Source: an uncultured Clostridium sp.
GTDB lineage: Bacteria > Bacillota > Clostridia > Clostridiales > Clostridiaceae
DNA length: 64,000 nt
Direction: 5' to 3'
Assembly: GCF_934754925.1 (NCBI RefSeq)
Contig: NZ_CAKVJA010000001.1
Span: 62,001 to 126,000, forward strand
A model generated the notes under the pieces. The model was not told where the DNA came from. It ran no database searches and saw only the letters and a program-made list of their open reading frames with translations. Below, in pieces: positions 35,488 to 44,086 of the stretch. Position 1 is the stretch's first letter; each line of letters begins with the position of its first letter. A program made the translations under genes and the position numbers.

Positions 35488-36366
35488 TTAAATTAAATTG
35501 TGTTTCTTTAGTGTATTCACTAAAGCTTCTTTATTTTTATCATTCATTTTATAAAGTGGTAATCTTAATTCACCAACATTCATTCCCATAATATTCATAG
35601 CAGTTTTGACTGGAATAGGATTAGTTTCTATAAATAAATCATTTATTAATTGTAAATAATCTAATTGTAATTTACTTGCTTTAAGACAATCACCATTTAA
35701 ATATAAATAGCACATATCATGAACTGTTTTAGGGATTATATTAGCAGCAACAGATATAACTCCAATACCACCTAAAGATAAAATAGGCATTATTTGATCA
35801 TCATTTCCTGAATAAATATCTATTTTATCTCCACATAAAGCTTTCATTTTAGCAACTTGACTAATATCACCACTAGCTTCTTTAATAGCAACTACATTAT
35901 TAAGTTGTGTTAGTTTTAATAATGTTTGTGGAGTAATATTCATATTAGTTCTACTTGGAACATTATATAAAATAATAGGAGTTTTAACAGCATCATTTAT
36001 AGCTTTAAAATGCATTATTAAACCTTCTGCATTTGTTTTGTTATAATATGGTGTAATAACTAAAAGTCCATCTACACCAACACTTTCTGCATAAAGACTC
36101 ATTTCAATAGATGTTTTTGTGTTATTACCACCAGTTCCTGCAATTACAGGTATTCTTTTATTTACAACATCTACAGTGAATTTAATGGCATCCTTTTTTT
36201 CTTGCTCAGTCATTGTAGTAGCTTCACCTGTAGTACCACAAATTATAATAGCATCTGTGGATTCCTTTATATGCCATTCAAGTAATTCTCTTAATTTTTC
36301 ATAATCTATACCATCTTCGTTAAAAGGTGTAATTATAGCTACACCAGAGCCTTTAAATATTGACAT
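35488..36366 (-). CDS. dapA: 4-hydroxy-tetrahydrodipicolinate synthase
   Basis: 292 residues, TIM barrel of the NAL/DHDPS family. It contains ICGTTGEATTMT, the catalytic Tyr in LYNVPSRTNM and the Schiff-base Lys in VAIKEASGD. It condenses pyruvate with aspartate semialdehyde, the committed step to lysine and to spore dipicolinate. It starts 9 nt after the asd stop with an AGGAGG site, in the middle of the riboswitch-controlled operon. Confidence 0.96.
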   Translation of the reverse strand: MSIFKGSGVAIITPFNEDGIDYEKLRELLEWHIKESTDAIIICGTTGEATTMTEQEKKDAIKFTVDVVNKRIPVIAGTGGNNTKTSIEMSLYAESVGVDGLLVITPYYNKTNAEGLIMHFKAINDAVKTPIILYNVPSRTNMNITPQTLLKLTQLNNVVAIKEASGDISQVAKMKALCGDKIDIYSGNDDQIMPILSLGGIGVISVAANIIPKTVHDMCYLYLNGDCLKASKLQLDYLQLINDLFIETNPIPVKTAMNIMGMNVGELRLPLYKMNDKNKEALVNTLKKHNLI

Positions 36367-36375
36367 TTTATCCTC

Positions 36376-37371
36376 CTAAAGCCATTCATTTTTTATTAAA
36401 ACTTCTGCAATTTGTACAGCGTTTAAAGCTGCTCCTTTTCTTATGTTATCAGCAACAACCCATAAATTCAAACCGTTATCTAAGCTGAAATCACGTCTTA
36501 TTCTTCCAACATATACATCATCTTTTCCAGAAACATCTAACGCAGTTGGATATTTTAACTCAGTTAAATTATCATAAACTGTTAAACCTTCTGTTTTTTC
36601 AAATAATTTAAATATATCTTCTAATTCGAATGGGCTGTTTAATTCAACGTTAATACTTTCACTATGACTATTTAAAACTGGAACTCTTACAGTAGTAGCA
36701 GTGATTTTAAGATCATTTGAATGAAGTATTTTTTTAGTTTCTTCAATCATTTTCATTTCTTCTTTTGTATAGCCATTTTCTAGAAATACATCTATATGAG
36801 GAAGACAATTTCCTGCTATTTGGTAAGGGAATTTTTTAGGCTCTAACCCTTTTAATCCATCCTCTAAATCCTTAATACCTTGCATTCCAGCACCTGAAAC
36901 TGCTTGGTATGTTGAATATACAATTCTCTTTATTCCGTAATTATCTAATAAAACCTTTAATGGTACCATTGCTTGTATTGTAGAACAATTTGGGTTAGCA
37001 ATAATTCCATTATGATTTTTTAAATCTTCTGGGTTTACTTCAGGAACTACTAAGGGAACGTCTTTATTCATTCTCCATGCACTTGAATTATCTATTACTA
37101 CAGCTCCATAAGATGAGAATATTGGAGCAAATTTTAAACTTGTATCTCCACCTGCAGAAAATAATGCAATATCTATCTTTTTGTTTTTTATAGTATCTTC
37201 ACATGTTTCCTCAACTAAATATTCTTGCCCCTTAAATTTTAAATAAGAACCTGCAGATCTTTTTGAAGCAAAAAGATAAAGATTCTTTATTGGAAAGTTT
37301 CTTTCTTCTAAAATTTCTAAAAATTTTCTACCTACATTACCTGTACTACCAACTATTGCTACATTATACAT
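36376..37371 (-). CDS. asd: Aspartate-semialdehyde dehydrogenase
   Basis: 331 residues. N-terminal NADP loop IVGSTGNVGRKFLEIL, active-site Cys in NPNCSTIQ, and the catalytic His in LNSHSESINVEL. It reduces aspartyl phosphate to aspartate semialdehyde, the branch point to lysine/DAP and to threonine/methionine. First gene of the operon; the start at 37371 has a strong GGGGGAACC site about 150 nt downstream of the riboswitch terminator. Confidence 0.96.
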   Translation of the reverse strand: MYNVAIVGSTGNVGRKFLEILEERNFPIKNLYLFASKRSAGSYLKFKGQEYLVEETCEDTIKNKKIDIALFSAGGDTSLKFAPIFSSYGAVVIDNSSAWRMNKDVPLVVPEVNPEDLKNHNGIIANPNCSTIQAMVPLKVLLDNYGIKRIVYSTYQAVSGAGMQGIKDLEDGLKGLEPKKFPYQIAGNCLPHIDVFLENGYTKEEMKMIEETKKILHSNDLKITATTVRVPVLNSHSESINVELNSPFELEDIFKLFEKTEGLTVYDNLTELKYPTALDVSGKDDVYVGRIRRDFSLDNGLNLWVVADNIRKGAALNAVQIAEVLIKNEWL

Positions 37372-37522
37372 ATTGGTTCCCCCTTTTTTATTCTTTAAAG
37401 AAAATAGATTTTATAAATTTAATTATTTATAGAATGTTCTGTTTTATAATATGATGTGAATATATTTAAATTTTTAATTAAATTTGTATATACATTCTAA
37501 GGTTTAATTTAAATATAATATT

Positions 37523-37550
37523 AAAAAAACCTTGAGTTATCACTCAAGGT
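37523..37550 (-). terminator. Lysine-riboswitch terminator upstream of asd
   Basis: On the minus strand ACCTTGAG-TGATAA-CTCAAGGT is followed by seven U, directly downstream of the L-box aptamer. Lysine binding is expected to favour this hairpin. Confidence 0.9.
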
Positions 37551-37577
37551 ATATATACATCAAAATATATAAAAAAT

Positions 37578-37756
37578 CCTTAAATGATAGCTCACCACAT
37601 AAATTATGTGACAGAAATATACATATTATGTATACCCCCAGTTATATAGCTGTAAAGCTTAGGCTATATACTTCGGCGATAAGTCCTTTCTTATTATTTT
37701 AACACGCTTTAATCCATAATAATACTAATAAGTACCGCACCTCTATCCATTTATAA
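37578..37756 (-). promoter_or_regulatory. Lysine riboswitch (L box) controlling asd-dapA-dapB
   Basis: Read on the minus strand, the leader has P1 formed by UAAAUGGAUAG with CUAUCAUUUA. It also has the conserved AGAGGUGCGG, the CGCCGAAG segment (plus-strand 37671-37678), CUGGGGG, and the hairpin CACAUAAUUUAUGUG next to GUGAGCUAUCAUUUAAGG. These are the conserved blocks of the lysine aptamer in the right order. It is followed by a terminator and the DAP genes, so high lysine should stop transcription before asd. Confidence 0.93.
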
Positions 37757-37771
37757 ATCTATATGATTATG

Positions 37772-37800
37772 ATTATACCTTGTATGTATCAAACTTTCAA
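37772..37800 (-). promoter_or_regulatory. Promoter of the lysine riboswitch/asd operon
   Basis: Minus-strand TTGAAA, 17-nt spacer, TATAAT (plus positions 37795-37800 and 37772-37777), just upstream of the aptamer. Confidence 0.8.
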
Positions 37801-37935
37801 GGAATATTTATAAAATAATATTATATACTTAGTTTTATTATATGAATGATAATTAAAAGTGCAACAAAGTATTTTGGGTATAAATATAAAGATATCGGAG
37901 AAAATATTTATATAAATTCACTAGGGGGAATTTTT

Positions 37936-38187
37936 ATGAGTAAAACACCGTTGAAAAAAATAATAAAATCAAAAATAAAGACTAACAAGGAACTTACACC
38001 TGAAGAAAAAATGCGTGAAAAGATTAAATACGAAATTGCAGAGGAGTTAGGATTAAGTGACAAGGTCGATGAATACGGATGGGGAGGATTAACAGCAGAA
38101 GAAACAGGGCGAATAGGTGGTATAATGACTAAAAGAAAAAAAGAGTTAAAGCTACCAACTAACGACCAAATTCTAGGAAGAAAATAA
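37936..38187 (+). CDS. Small acid-soluble spore protein, alpha/beta type
   Basis: 83 residues. The diagnostic segment is KYEIAEELGL...VDEYGWGGLTAEETGRIGGIMTKRKKEL: the EIA-E-LG start, the Gly-rich turn and GRIGG-M-KR match alpha/beta SASPs that coat DNA in the spore and protect it from heat and UV. ATG 37936 is chosen because AGGGGGAA lies 5-6 nt upstream; the in-frame ATG at 37846 has no site. Expected to be made in the forespore under SigG, though no sure SigG promoter was recognised. Monocistronic, divergent from the lysine riboswitch. Confidence 0.88.
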   Translation: MSKTPLKKIIKSKIKTNKELTPEEKMREKIKYEIAEELGLSDKVDEYGWGGLTAEETGRIGGIMTKRKKELKLPTNDQILGRK

Positions 38188-38309
38188 TAGATTGACTTAA
38201 TATTCTATTACATAGTATTATAAAACTTAGAAATTTATTTCAGTATAGGAAGAACTACATTAATTTGTATTTTTTTAATTTAGAATTACAATAGGATAGG
38301 GGGAATATC

Positions 38310-39047
38310 ATGGCGTATGGTGAATTCGCAAAAATATATGATGAGTTAATAAACGAAGATATTAACTATGATGAAATGGTAGAGCGTATTTTAGAAATAT
38401 GTAACTCGTATAATATAGAATTAAATGATTACTTAGATATTGCTTGTGGCACTGGAAATGTAACTATAAGAATAGCTAAGCATTTTAAAAATATTTATGG
38501 GGTCGATTTATCAGAAGATATGTTAAGAGAAGCTTTTGATAAATTTAAGGAAGCAAGAATAAAAGGAAAAATAATTTGCCAAGATATGACAGAACTTTCT
38601 CTTAATAAGGAATTTGATTTAATAACATCAGTATTAGATTCTACGAATTATATAACAGATTTAAATGGCCTTAAAAATTATTTTAAAGGAGTACATACTC
38701 ATTTAAAATCAAATGGATTATTTATTTTTGATGTTAATTCATATTATAAGTTATCAGAGATATTAGGAAATAATATCTATACATATAGTGAAGAAGAAGT
38801 TTTTTATACGTGGGAAAATGTTTTTGAAGATAATTTACTATCTATGTTTTTAACGTTTTTTGTTAAGAAGGGTGAGCTCTACGAAAGATTTGAAGAAGAG
38901 CATCTAGAAAGGGCTTATACTGAGCAAGAATTAGAAAAAGAATTGGAAAATGCAAACTTAGAAGTTATAGCAAAGTTTGACGGATATACTAAAAATTATG
39001 TACAAGCAAATACTGAAAGAATAGTATATTTAATAAAGAAAAAGTAA
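38310..39047 (+). CDS. Class I SAM-dependent methyltransferase
   Basis: 245 residues. SAM-binding motif I is LDIACGTGNVTIRIA (about 43-57), the acidic motif II YGVDLSEDMLREA, and a later QDMTEL. It resembles the YodH/YqeM-like small-molecule methyltransferase group; the substrate cannot be told. AGGGGGAATATC precedes ATG 38310. It is followed by hslO after a 19-bp tandem duplication that includes its stop codon region, so the two are probably co-transcribed. Confidence 0.85.
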   Translation: MAYGEFAKIYDELINEDINYDEMVERILEICNSYNIELNDYLDIACGTGNVTIRIAKHFKNIYGVDLSEDMLREAFDKFKEARIKGKIICQDMTELSLNKEFDLITSVLDSTNYITDLNGLKNYFKGVHTHLKSNGLFIFDVNSYYKLSEILGNNIYTYSEEEVFYTWENVFEDNLLSMFLTFFVKKGELYERFEEEHLERAYTEQELEKELENANLEVIAKFDGYTKNYVQANTERIVYLIKKK

Positions 39048-39069
39048 TAGAATAAAGAAAAAGTAATAG
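39032..39069 (+). repeat. Perfect 19-bp tandem duplication at the methyltransferase/hslO junction
   Basis: AATAAAGAAAAAGTAATAG occurs twice head to tail (39032-39050 and 39051-39069). The first copy contains the last codons and stop of the methyltransferase gene; the second lies just before the hslO ribosome site. Confidence 0.95.
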
Positions 39070-39081
39070 TTGGAGGAAAAT

Positions 39082-39972
39082 ATGAGCGATAAGATTATTA
39101 GAGCAGTTGCGAAAAATGGAATGGTAAGAATAATAGCTGGGATTACAACAGATTTAGTTGAGGATGCTAGAGTAATACATGAGTGTACTCCAGTTGCATC
39201 TGCAGCACTTGGAAGAATGTTAACAGCTGGTGCTCTTTTAGGAGCTACTTTAAAATCATCAAATGAAGTAATGACTTTAAGAATTAATGGTGGTGGAGAC
39301 GCTAATGGAGTAGTTGTTACAGCATATGAAGGAGCTAAAGTTAAAGGATATATTGGAAATCCATATGGGGATATGCCTTTAAATTCAAATGGTAAATTAG
39401 ATGTTGGTGGATATATAGGTAAAAATGGTAATTTAATGGTTATAAAGGACTTAGGAATGAAGGATCCTTATGTAGGTCAAGTTCCAATACATTCAGGAGA
39501 AATAGCAGAGGATTTAGCTTATTACTTTACTGTATCTGAACAAACTCCATCAGCGGTATCATTAGGAGTTTTAGTAGATAAAGATTATTCAATTAAGGTA
39601 GCTGGAGGATTTATAATTCAAATGTTACCAGATGCTGATGAATTCTTAGCAGATATTATAACTTATAGATTAGAAGAAATTCCATCTTTAACAACTATGT
39701 TAAATGAAGGAAAGAGTATGGATGATATACTAGATTATATATTTGGAGATATGGATTTAAAGATATTAGAGGAAATAAAACCAGAATTCTCTTGTAATTG
39801 TTCAAGAGAAAAAGTTGAAAAAGCTTTAATTTCTATAGGAGAAAAGGATTTAAGAGAAATATATGAAGATGGCAAAAATGAAGAGTTAAAATGCCACTTC
39901 TGTAATAAGACATATGTATTTACTCCAGAGGAAATAGGAAGATTATTAGCTAATTCAAGTAAATCTGAATAA
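39082..39972 (+). CDS. hslO: Redox-regulated chaperone Hsp33
   Basis: 296 residues. The N-terminal domain contains LLGATLKSSNEVMTLRINGGG and the C-terminus carries the zinc redox switch CNC...CHFC (FSCNCSREKV, LKCHFCNKTYVF). Oxidation releases zinc and activates the holdase that protects proteins during oxidative stress. ATG 39082 is chosen over TTG 39070 because GGAGG at 39072-39076 gives correct spacing. It ends before a strong terminator. Confidence 0.95.
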   Translation: MSDKIIRAVAKNGMVRIIAGITTDLVEDARVIHECTPVASAALGRMLTAGALLGATLKSSNEVMTLRINGGGDANGVVVTAYEGAKVKGYIGNPYGDMPLNSNGKLDVGGYIGKNGNLMVIKDLGMKDPYVGQVPIHSGEIAEDLAYYFTVSEQTPSAVSLGVLVDKDYSIKVAGGFIIQMLPDADEFLADIITYRLEEIPSLTTMLNEGKSMDDILDYIFGDMDLKILEEIKPEFSCNCSREKVEKALISIGEKDLREIYEDGKNEELKCHFCNKTYVFTPEEIGRLLANSSKSE

Positions 39973-39980
39973 TTTATAAA

Positions 39981-40024
39981 AAATAAAGTAGGCTAGCTTT
40001 AAAAGACAGCCTACTTTATTTTTA
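39981..40024 (+). terminator. Terminator after hslO
   Basis: 14-bp stem AAATAAAGTAGGCT / AGCCTACTTTATTT and a following T-rich tail. Confidence 0.88.
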
Positions 40025-40095
40025 TAGCTTAATATTTGAAGAAAAATATAAATACTAATCAACAATTACTTGATGGATACGTATGATATAAGGGA

Positions 40096-40797
40096 TTACA
40101 AAACAAGTAAACTCCCTCTATCTATTAGTTTTGTATTATTAAGATATATTGGTTTAACATCATATTTATACAAAAATTTTTTCACTTCATTACCAAAAAT
40201 ATAGTTATCTAGTGAACCAAAAAAAGCCATAGAATTATCTGAAATCATGCCACCAACACCACCGATAAAGCCATAATTAAAACCACTTAATTCTATGTCA
40301 CCGAAAGGTAATAGTAAAATGTCAAAGTTTTCATTTTTTAATGTATCATATATGCCTTTATCATTAGTTATAATTGCATTTTCTTTTACTGGTAATATAG
40401 AGCATTTAGTGTAACCTTGTTTTACATTTATAGTTTTTTTGTTTTTACAGTAATCTAAAATTTTTTTATCAGTAAAATCTAAATTATGTATTAAGTAATT
40501 ATCAGTAATATATGCATTCAGAGATATATTATTAGGATATTTAGATGATAGAGTGCTATCACTTTCTATAAAATTTATATTTTTTTCTTTTAAAAGTTTT
40601 TTAAAGGATAAATCTATGTTCTTATTAATAATTACAGTCTTACTATGATTATTAAGTATATTTAACTGAATATCTGTATGACCATTTATTGCTTCATATA
40701 GATTGCTATCCTTGGGGATTTTTATTATTTCATAATTTAGTTTTTTTAGCGAATTTATTTCACTTTTACTGGTTCTATAATCAATAAAACATATCAT
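40096..40797 (-). CDS. DUF6873-like protein (predicted GME fold)
   Basis: 233 residues, no signal peptide. Segments such as NGHTDIQLNI, KQGYTKCSILPV, AIITNDKGIYD, LLPFGDIELSGFNYGFIGGVGG and FFGSLDNY match what I recall of DUF6873, a clostridial family assigned to the guanidino-group-modifying enzyme (GME) fold. In that fold His/Asp/Cys act on guanidino compounds; here H, D and a Cys (TKC) are present, but activity is not established. Single gene convergent with hslO and divergent from ytxC. Confidence 0.6.
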   Translation of the reverse strand: MICFIDYRTSKSEINSLKKLNYEIIKIPKDSNLYEAINGHTDIQLNILNNHSKTVIINKNIDLSFKKLLKEKNINFIESDSTLSSKYPNNISLNAYITDNYLIHNLDFTDKKILDYCKNKKTINVKQGYTKCSILPVKENAIITNDKGIYDTLKNENFDILLLPFGDIELSGFNYGFIGGVGGMISDNSMAFFGSLDNYIFGNEVKKFLYKYDVKPIYLNNTKLIDRGSLLVL

Positions 40798-40940
40798 TAA
40801 TTTTCTCCTCTTTTAAATATATTTCTTCTAACATATAAAATATTCATAAAAAAATCAATATTTTATTAATAAGTGTACAGTAAGATTAGTATATAGAAAA
40901 AAAATTAATACATACTAATATTAAGAAAGGAGTGAAATCC

Positions 40941-41831
40941 ATGCTTGTGATAAGATTAGTGCATAATAATGATTTAGACTTAGTAAATGAATTACAAGAG
41001 CTTAGAGAGTTGTTAAAGAAAAAAAATATCACTATTGGTCTTGTAGAGAGCGGTGAGGGTGATTCACATTTAATAAAAATTATGTGCGAAAAAGATTGTT
41101 ATAATGAAAAAGTTAGAAAAATGATATATTTATATATAAGCAATATTTTATATAATATAGTAATCGAAAAATATAGGAAAAAAGAACTTTTTAATTTTTT
41201 AACTGAAACTTATTTCTTTTTAAAACAAGATGAAATAATAGAAGTAGAAGATATGATTATGAAGGTTCTAAGAAGTGAAGAAAATTTAAAAAATGAAAAA
41301 ATGATATATTGTATAGGTAAAATAAATTCTATAATAGAGAAAATAAAAACTTGTTTAGAAGAAAATGAAGAAATAAACATAAAGGGATTTATAACCTTTA
41401 GAATGAAGGAGCTTACAGAAGATATAGAAGATATTGTTGATAAAGTTGTAGAAGAATATATGGTTGAAAAAGAGTATAAAGAATTTGTAAAGTTATTAAA
41501 GTATTTTGTTGATATTCAAGAAAGTAAAATAGAAAAAATTAATATTTATATTCACGAAGGTGGAGGCTATGTATTAAAAGATGGTTATGGGAATGACGTT
41601 TTTGAGGAATTTATGAAGGAATTATCAGAGTGTAGAATAGATACTGAAGCTAAGATAGAAGATATAATAATAAGTGGATTGATAACCAATGCACCAAAGC
41701 AAATAATAATACATCACAAAGAAAATTGCATAAATACAGAATTTATCGAAACTATAGTTAATGTATTTGGTGATAGGGTTTTTTATTGTGCAGGTTGTGA
41801 AAATTGCATACAATCTAAAATTAAAATTTAA
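40941..41831 (+). CDS. ytxC: YtxC-like putative sporulation protein
   Basis: 296 residues, soluble, mostly helical, ending in a Cys-containing FYCAGCENC. The central segment GFITFRMKELTEDIEDIVDKV and KYFVDIQESKIEKINIYI are typical of YtxC, a family conserved in spore formers and induced during sporulation; its role is unknown. ATG 40941 is preferred to GTG 40932, which lies within the AAAGGAGTG ribosome site. In many relatives ytxC lies beside thrS; here it does not. It ends in a clear terminator. Confidence 0.75.
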   Translation: MLVIRLVHNNDLDLVNELQELRELLKKKNITIGLVESGEGDSHLIKIMCEKDCYNEKVRKMIYLYISNILYNIVIEKYRKKELFNFLTETYFFLKQDEIIEVEDMIMKVLRSEENLKNEKMIYCIGKINSIIEKIKTCLEENEEINIKGFITFRMKELTEDIEDIVDKVVEEYMVEKEYKEFVKLLKYFVDIQESKIEKINIYIHEGGGYVLKDGYGNDVFEEFMKELSECRIDTEAKIEDIIISGLITNAPKQIIIHHKENCINTEFIETIVNVFGDRVFYCAGCENCIQSKIKI

Positions 41832-41857
41832 ATAAATATAATAAATTTGAAAAAATT

Positions 41858-41889
41858 AGGGTTGTTATAAATTATAAACAACCCTTTTA
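41858..41889 (+). terminator. Terminator after ytxC
   Basis: AGGGTTGTT / AACAACCCT stem, loop of 10 A/T residues, then TTTT. Confidence 0.85.
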
Positions 41890-42046
41890 TAATTTAATAT
41901 GATATATTGGAATTTTTACATTTTAATATGGAATATCTATGAAAATAGATGTAAAGATGGTAAAATACATGGTGAACTTCATTATAATAAAAAACGGGAA
42001 AAAGAACAAAATAGTATAAGAGTTATTGTAATTAGGAGGTGATGCA

Positions 42047-43393
42047 ATGAATTGGAACTTTAAAAAGAATGTTAAACTTAGAGGAGTTCAAATTTTAGCG
42101 TTAGGATTCTTAGGAGTAATATTAGTAGGGGCATTAATCTTAACTTTGCCTATCTCTACAACTAAAGGAGAAAGTACTAACTTTTTAGATGCGTTATTTA
42201 CTGCTACATCAGCTGTTTGTGTTACTGGGTTAATAGTAGTAGACACAGGTACGTATTGGAATGCATTTGGACAAACGGTTATAATGATATTAATAGAAAT
42301 TGGTGGGTTAGGATTTATGTCTTTTACAACATTAATTGCTATTATTTTAGGGAAAAAGATTACCTTAAGGGAAAGATTAATATTACAAGATGCTATGAAC
42401 ACATTTAATATACAGGGATTAGTTAAAATGGTGCGATATGTATTAATATTTACAGTTTCTGTTCAGTTTTTTGGCGCATTATTGTTTTCTACTCAATTTG
42501 TTCCAGAATATGGATTAGGAAAAGGAATATTTTATAGTATATTTCATTCTATATCTGCATTCTGTAATGCAGGATTTGATATTCTAGGCAAATTTAATAG
42601 TTTAACATCTTATAATTCTAATGCAGTTGTAATACTGGTAGCGTCAGCATTAATTATAATTGGTGGATTAGGATTTACTGTATGGAGTGAATTATATAGC
42701 AGTAAAAGTTTAAGAAAGGTTTCTCTTCATTCAAAAATGGTAATATTAATGACTGTAGTGTTAGTAGTAGGTGGAACTTTATTGATGTTTTTATTTGAAA
42801 ATAATAATATTAACACTATAGCAGATATGTCTTTTATTGATAAGGTTATGAATTCATTTTTTGCATCAGTTACACCAAGAACAGCTGGATTTAATAGTAT
42901 TCCTACAGATGGTATGACTACAGCTGGAAAGTTTTTAACTATAATTTTAATGTTTATTGGTGGTTCACCAGGATCAACTGCTGGTGGAATAAAGACAACT
43001 ACTATAGGAATTTTAATTGTAACTATAGTATGTGTAATTCAAGGAAGAGAAGATGCAGAGGTATTTAAAAGAAGATTTAGTAAGGATTTAGTGTATAAAG
43101 CATTTACATTAATATTTATTGGATTAAGTTTAGTAATAGTAGTGACTATGTTATTATCTTATACGGAAAAAGGAGTAAGTTTTATAGCATTATTTTACGA
43201 AACTGTATCGGCTTTCGGAACTGCAGGATTAACATTAGGTCTAACTTCTGAATTAAGTAATATAGGAAAAGTATTAATAATTTTTATGATGTATTTAGGA
43301 AGAGTTGGTCCATTAACTGTAGTATTATCTATAACAAGAAAGAAAAGAAATACAGGTATTAAATATCCAGAAGGAAAAATTTTGATAGGTTAG
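42047..43393 (+). CDS. ktrB: Potassium uptake channel KtrB/TrkH family
   Basis: 448 residues with about ten membrane segments in the four-fold M1-P-M2 arrangement. Pore-loop motifs typical of TrkH/KtrB are visible: TSAVCVTGLIV, SAFCNAGFD, TPRTAGFNS and SAFGTAGLTLG. It imports K+ (Na+-dependent in Ktr systems). An AGGAGGTGATG site precedes ATG 42047. The gating ring subunit KtrA is encoded 11 nt downstream. No c-di-AMP riboswitch was recognised in the 150 nt upstream. Confidence 0.94.
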   Translation: MNWNFKKNVKLRGVQILALGFLGVILVGALILTLPISTTKGESTNFLDALFTATSAVCVTGLIVVDTGTYWNAFGQTVIMILIEIGGLGFMSFTTLIAIILGKKITLRERLILQDAMNTFNIQGLVKMVRYVLIFTVSVQFFGALLFSTQFVPEYGLGKGIFYSIFHSISAFCNAGFDILGKFNSLTSYNSNAVVILVASALIIIGGLGFTVWSELYSSKSLRKVSLHSKMVILMTVVLVVGGTLLMFLFENNNINTIADMSFIDKVMNSFFASVTPRTAGFNSIPTDGMTTAGKFLTIILMFIGGSPGSTAGGIKTTTIGILIVTIVCVIQGREDAEVFKRRFSKDLVYKAFTLIFIGLSLVIVVTMLLSYTEKGVSFIALFYETVSAFGTAGLTLGLTSELSNIGKVLIIFMMYLGRVGPLTVVLSITRKKRNTGIKYPEGKILIG

Positions 43394-43403
43394 GGGAATA
43401 AGC

Positions 43404-44075
43404 ATGGCAAATAATAAACAGTTTGTAGTTATTGGATTAGGTAGATTTGGAGAATCAGTTGCAAAGACTTTATACTCTTTAGGTCATGATGTTTTAGCAA
43501 TTGATATGGATGAAGATTCTGTACAAGAAATCTCAGATTCTGTAACTCATGCAGTCCAAATGGATGCAACTGATGAAAGTGCATTAAAAACTTTAGGGTT
43601 AAGAAATTTTGATGTTGCTGTAGTTACTATTGGATCTAATATACAAGCAAGTGTAATGATAACTTTATTAGTTAAGGAGTTAGGAGTTAAGTATATAATT
43701 GCAAAAGGTCAAAGTGACTTACATGCAAAGGTATTATATAAAATAGGTGCAGATAGAGTTGTATTACCTGAAAAAGATATGGGAGTAAGAGTAGCTCACA
43801 ATCTAGTTTCAGCTAGTATTTTAGACTTTATTGAATTATCTCCTGATTATAGTATTATGGAGCTAAGGGTACTTAACGAATGGAATGGTAAAACATTAAA
43901 AGAGCTTAAATTAAGAAGTAGTTATGGAATTAATATTATGGCAATAAAAAGAGGAGAAGATATAGATATTTCTCCAAAGGCTGAGGATATATTGTCTGAG
44001 GACGATATTATAGTTGCTATTGGATCTGCTGATGATTTAAGTAATTTAGAAGATATTTTAATTAGAAAAAAATAA
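43404..44075 (+). CDS. ktrA: Potassium uptake regulatory subunit KtrA (RCK)
   Basis: 223 residues: RCK_N domain with dinucleotide-binding VIGLGRFGESVAKTL and acidic AIDMDED, then an RCK_C domain (about 135-220). In this family nucleotides (ATP/ADP) bind the N-terminal domain and c-di-AMP the C-terminal domain to gate KtrB. Co-transcribed with ktrB (10-nt gap) and followed 11 nt later by a SpoU methyltransferase gene. Confidence 0.94.
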   Translation: MANNKQFVVIGLGRFGESVAKTLYSLGHDVLAIDMDEDSVQEISDSVTHAVQMDATDESALKTLGLRNFDVAVVTIGSNIQASVMITLLVKELGVKYIIAKGQSDLHAKVLYKIGADRVVLPEKDMGVRVAHNLVSASILDFIELSPDYSIMELRVLNEWNGKTLKELKLRSSYGINIMAIKRGEDIDISPKAEDILSEDDIIVAIGSADDLSNLEDILIRKK

Positions 44076-44086
44076 GAGGTGAAAAT

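Noticed and set aside
37846..37935. 30-codon N-terminal extension of the spore protein
   Set aside because: No ribosome site before ATG 37846, whereas ATG 37936 has an excellent one and gives the usual SASP length.
41900..42046. Possible c-di-AMP (ydaO) riboswitch upstream of ktrB
   Set aside because: Looked for because Ktr genes often carry one; the 150-nt region lacks the conserved ydaO blocks and is too short.
42088..42402. 104-codon minus-strand ORF inside ktrB
   Set aside because: Antisense to conserved pore-loop sequence of KtrB; no independent support.
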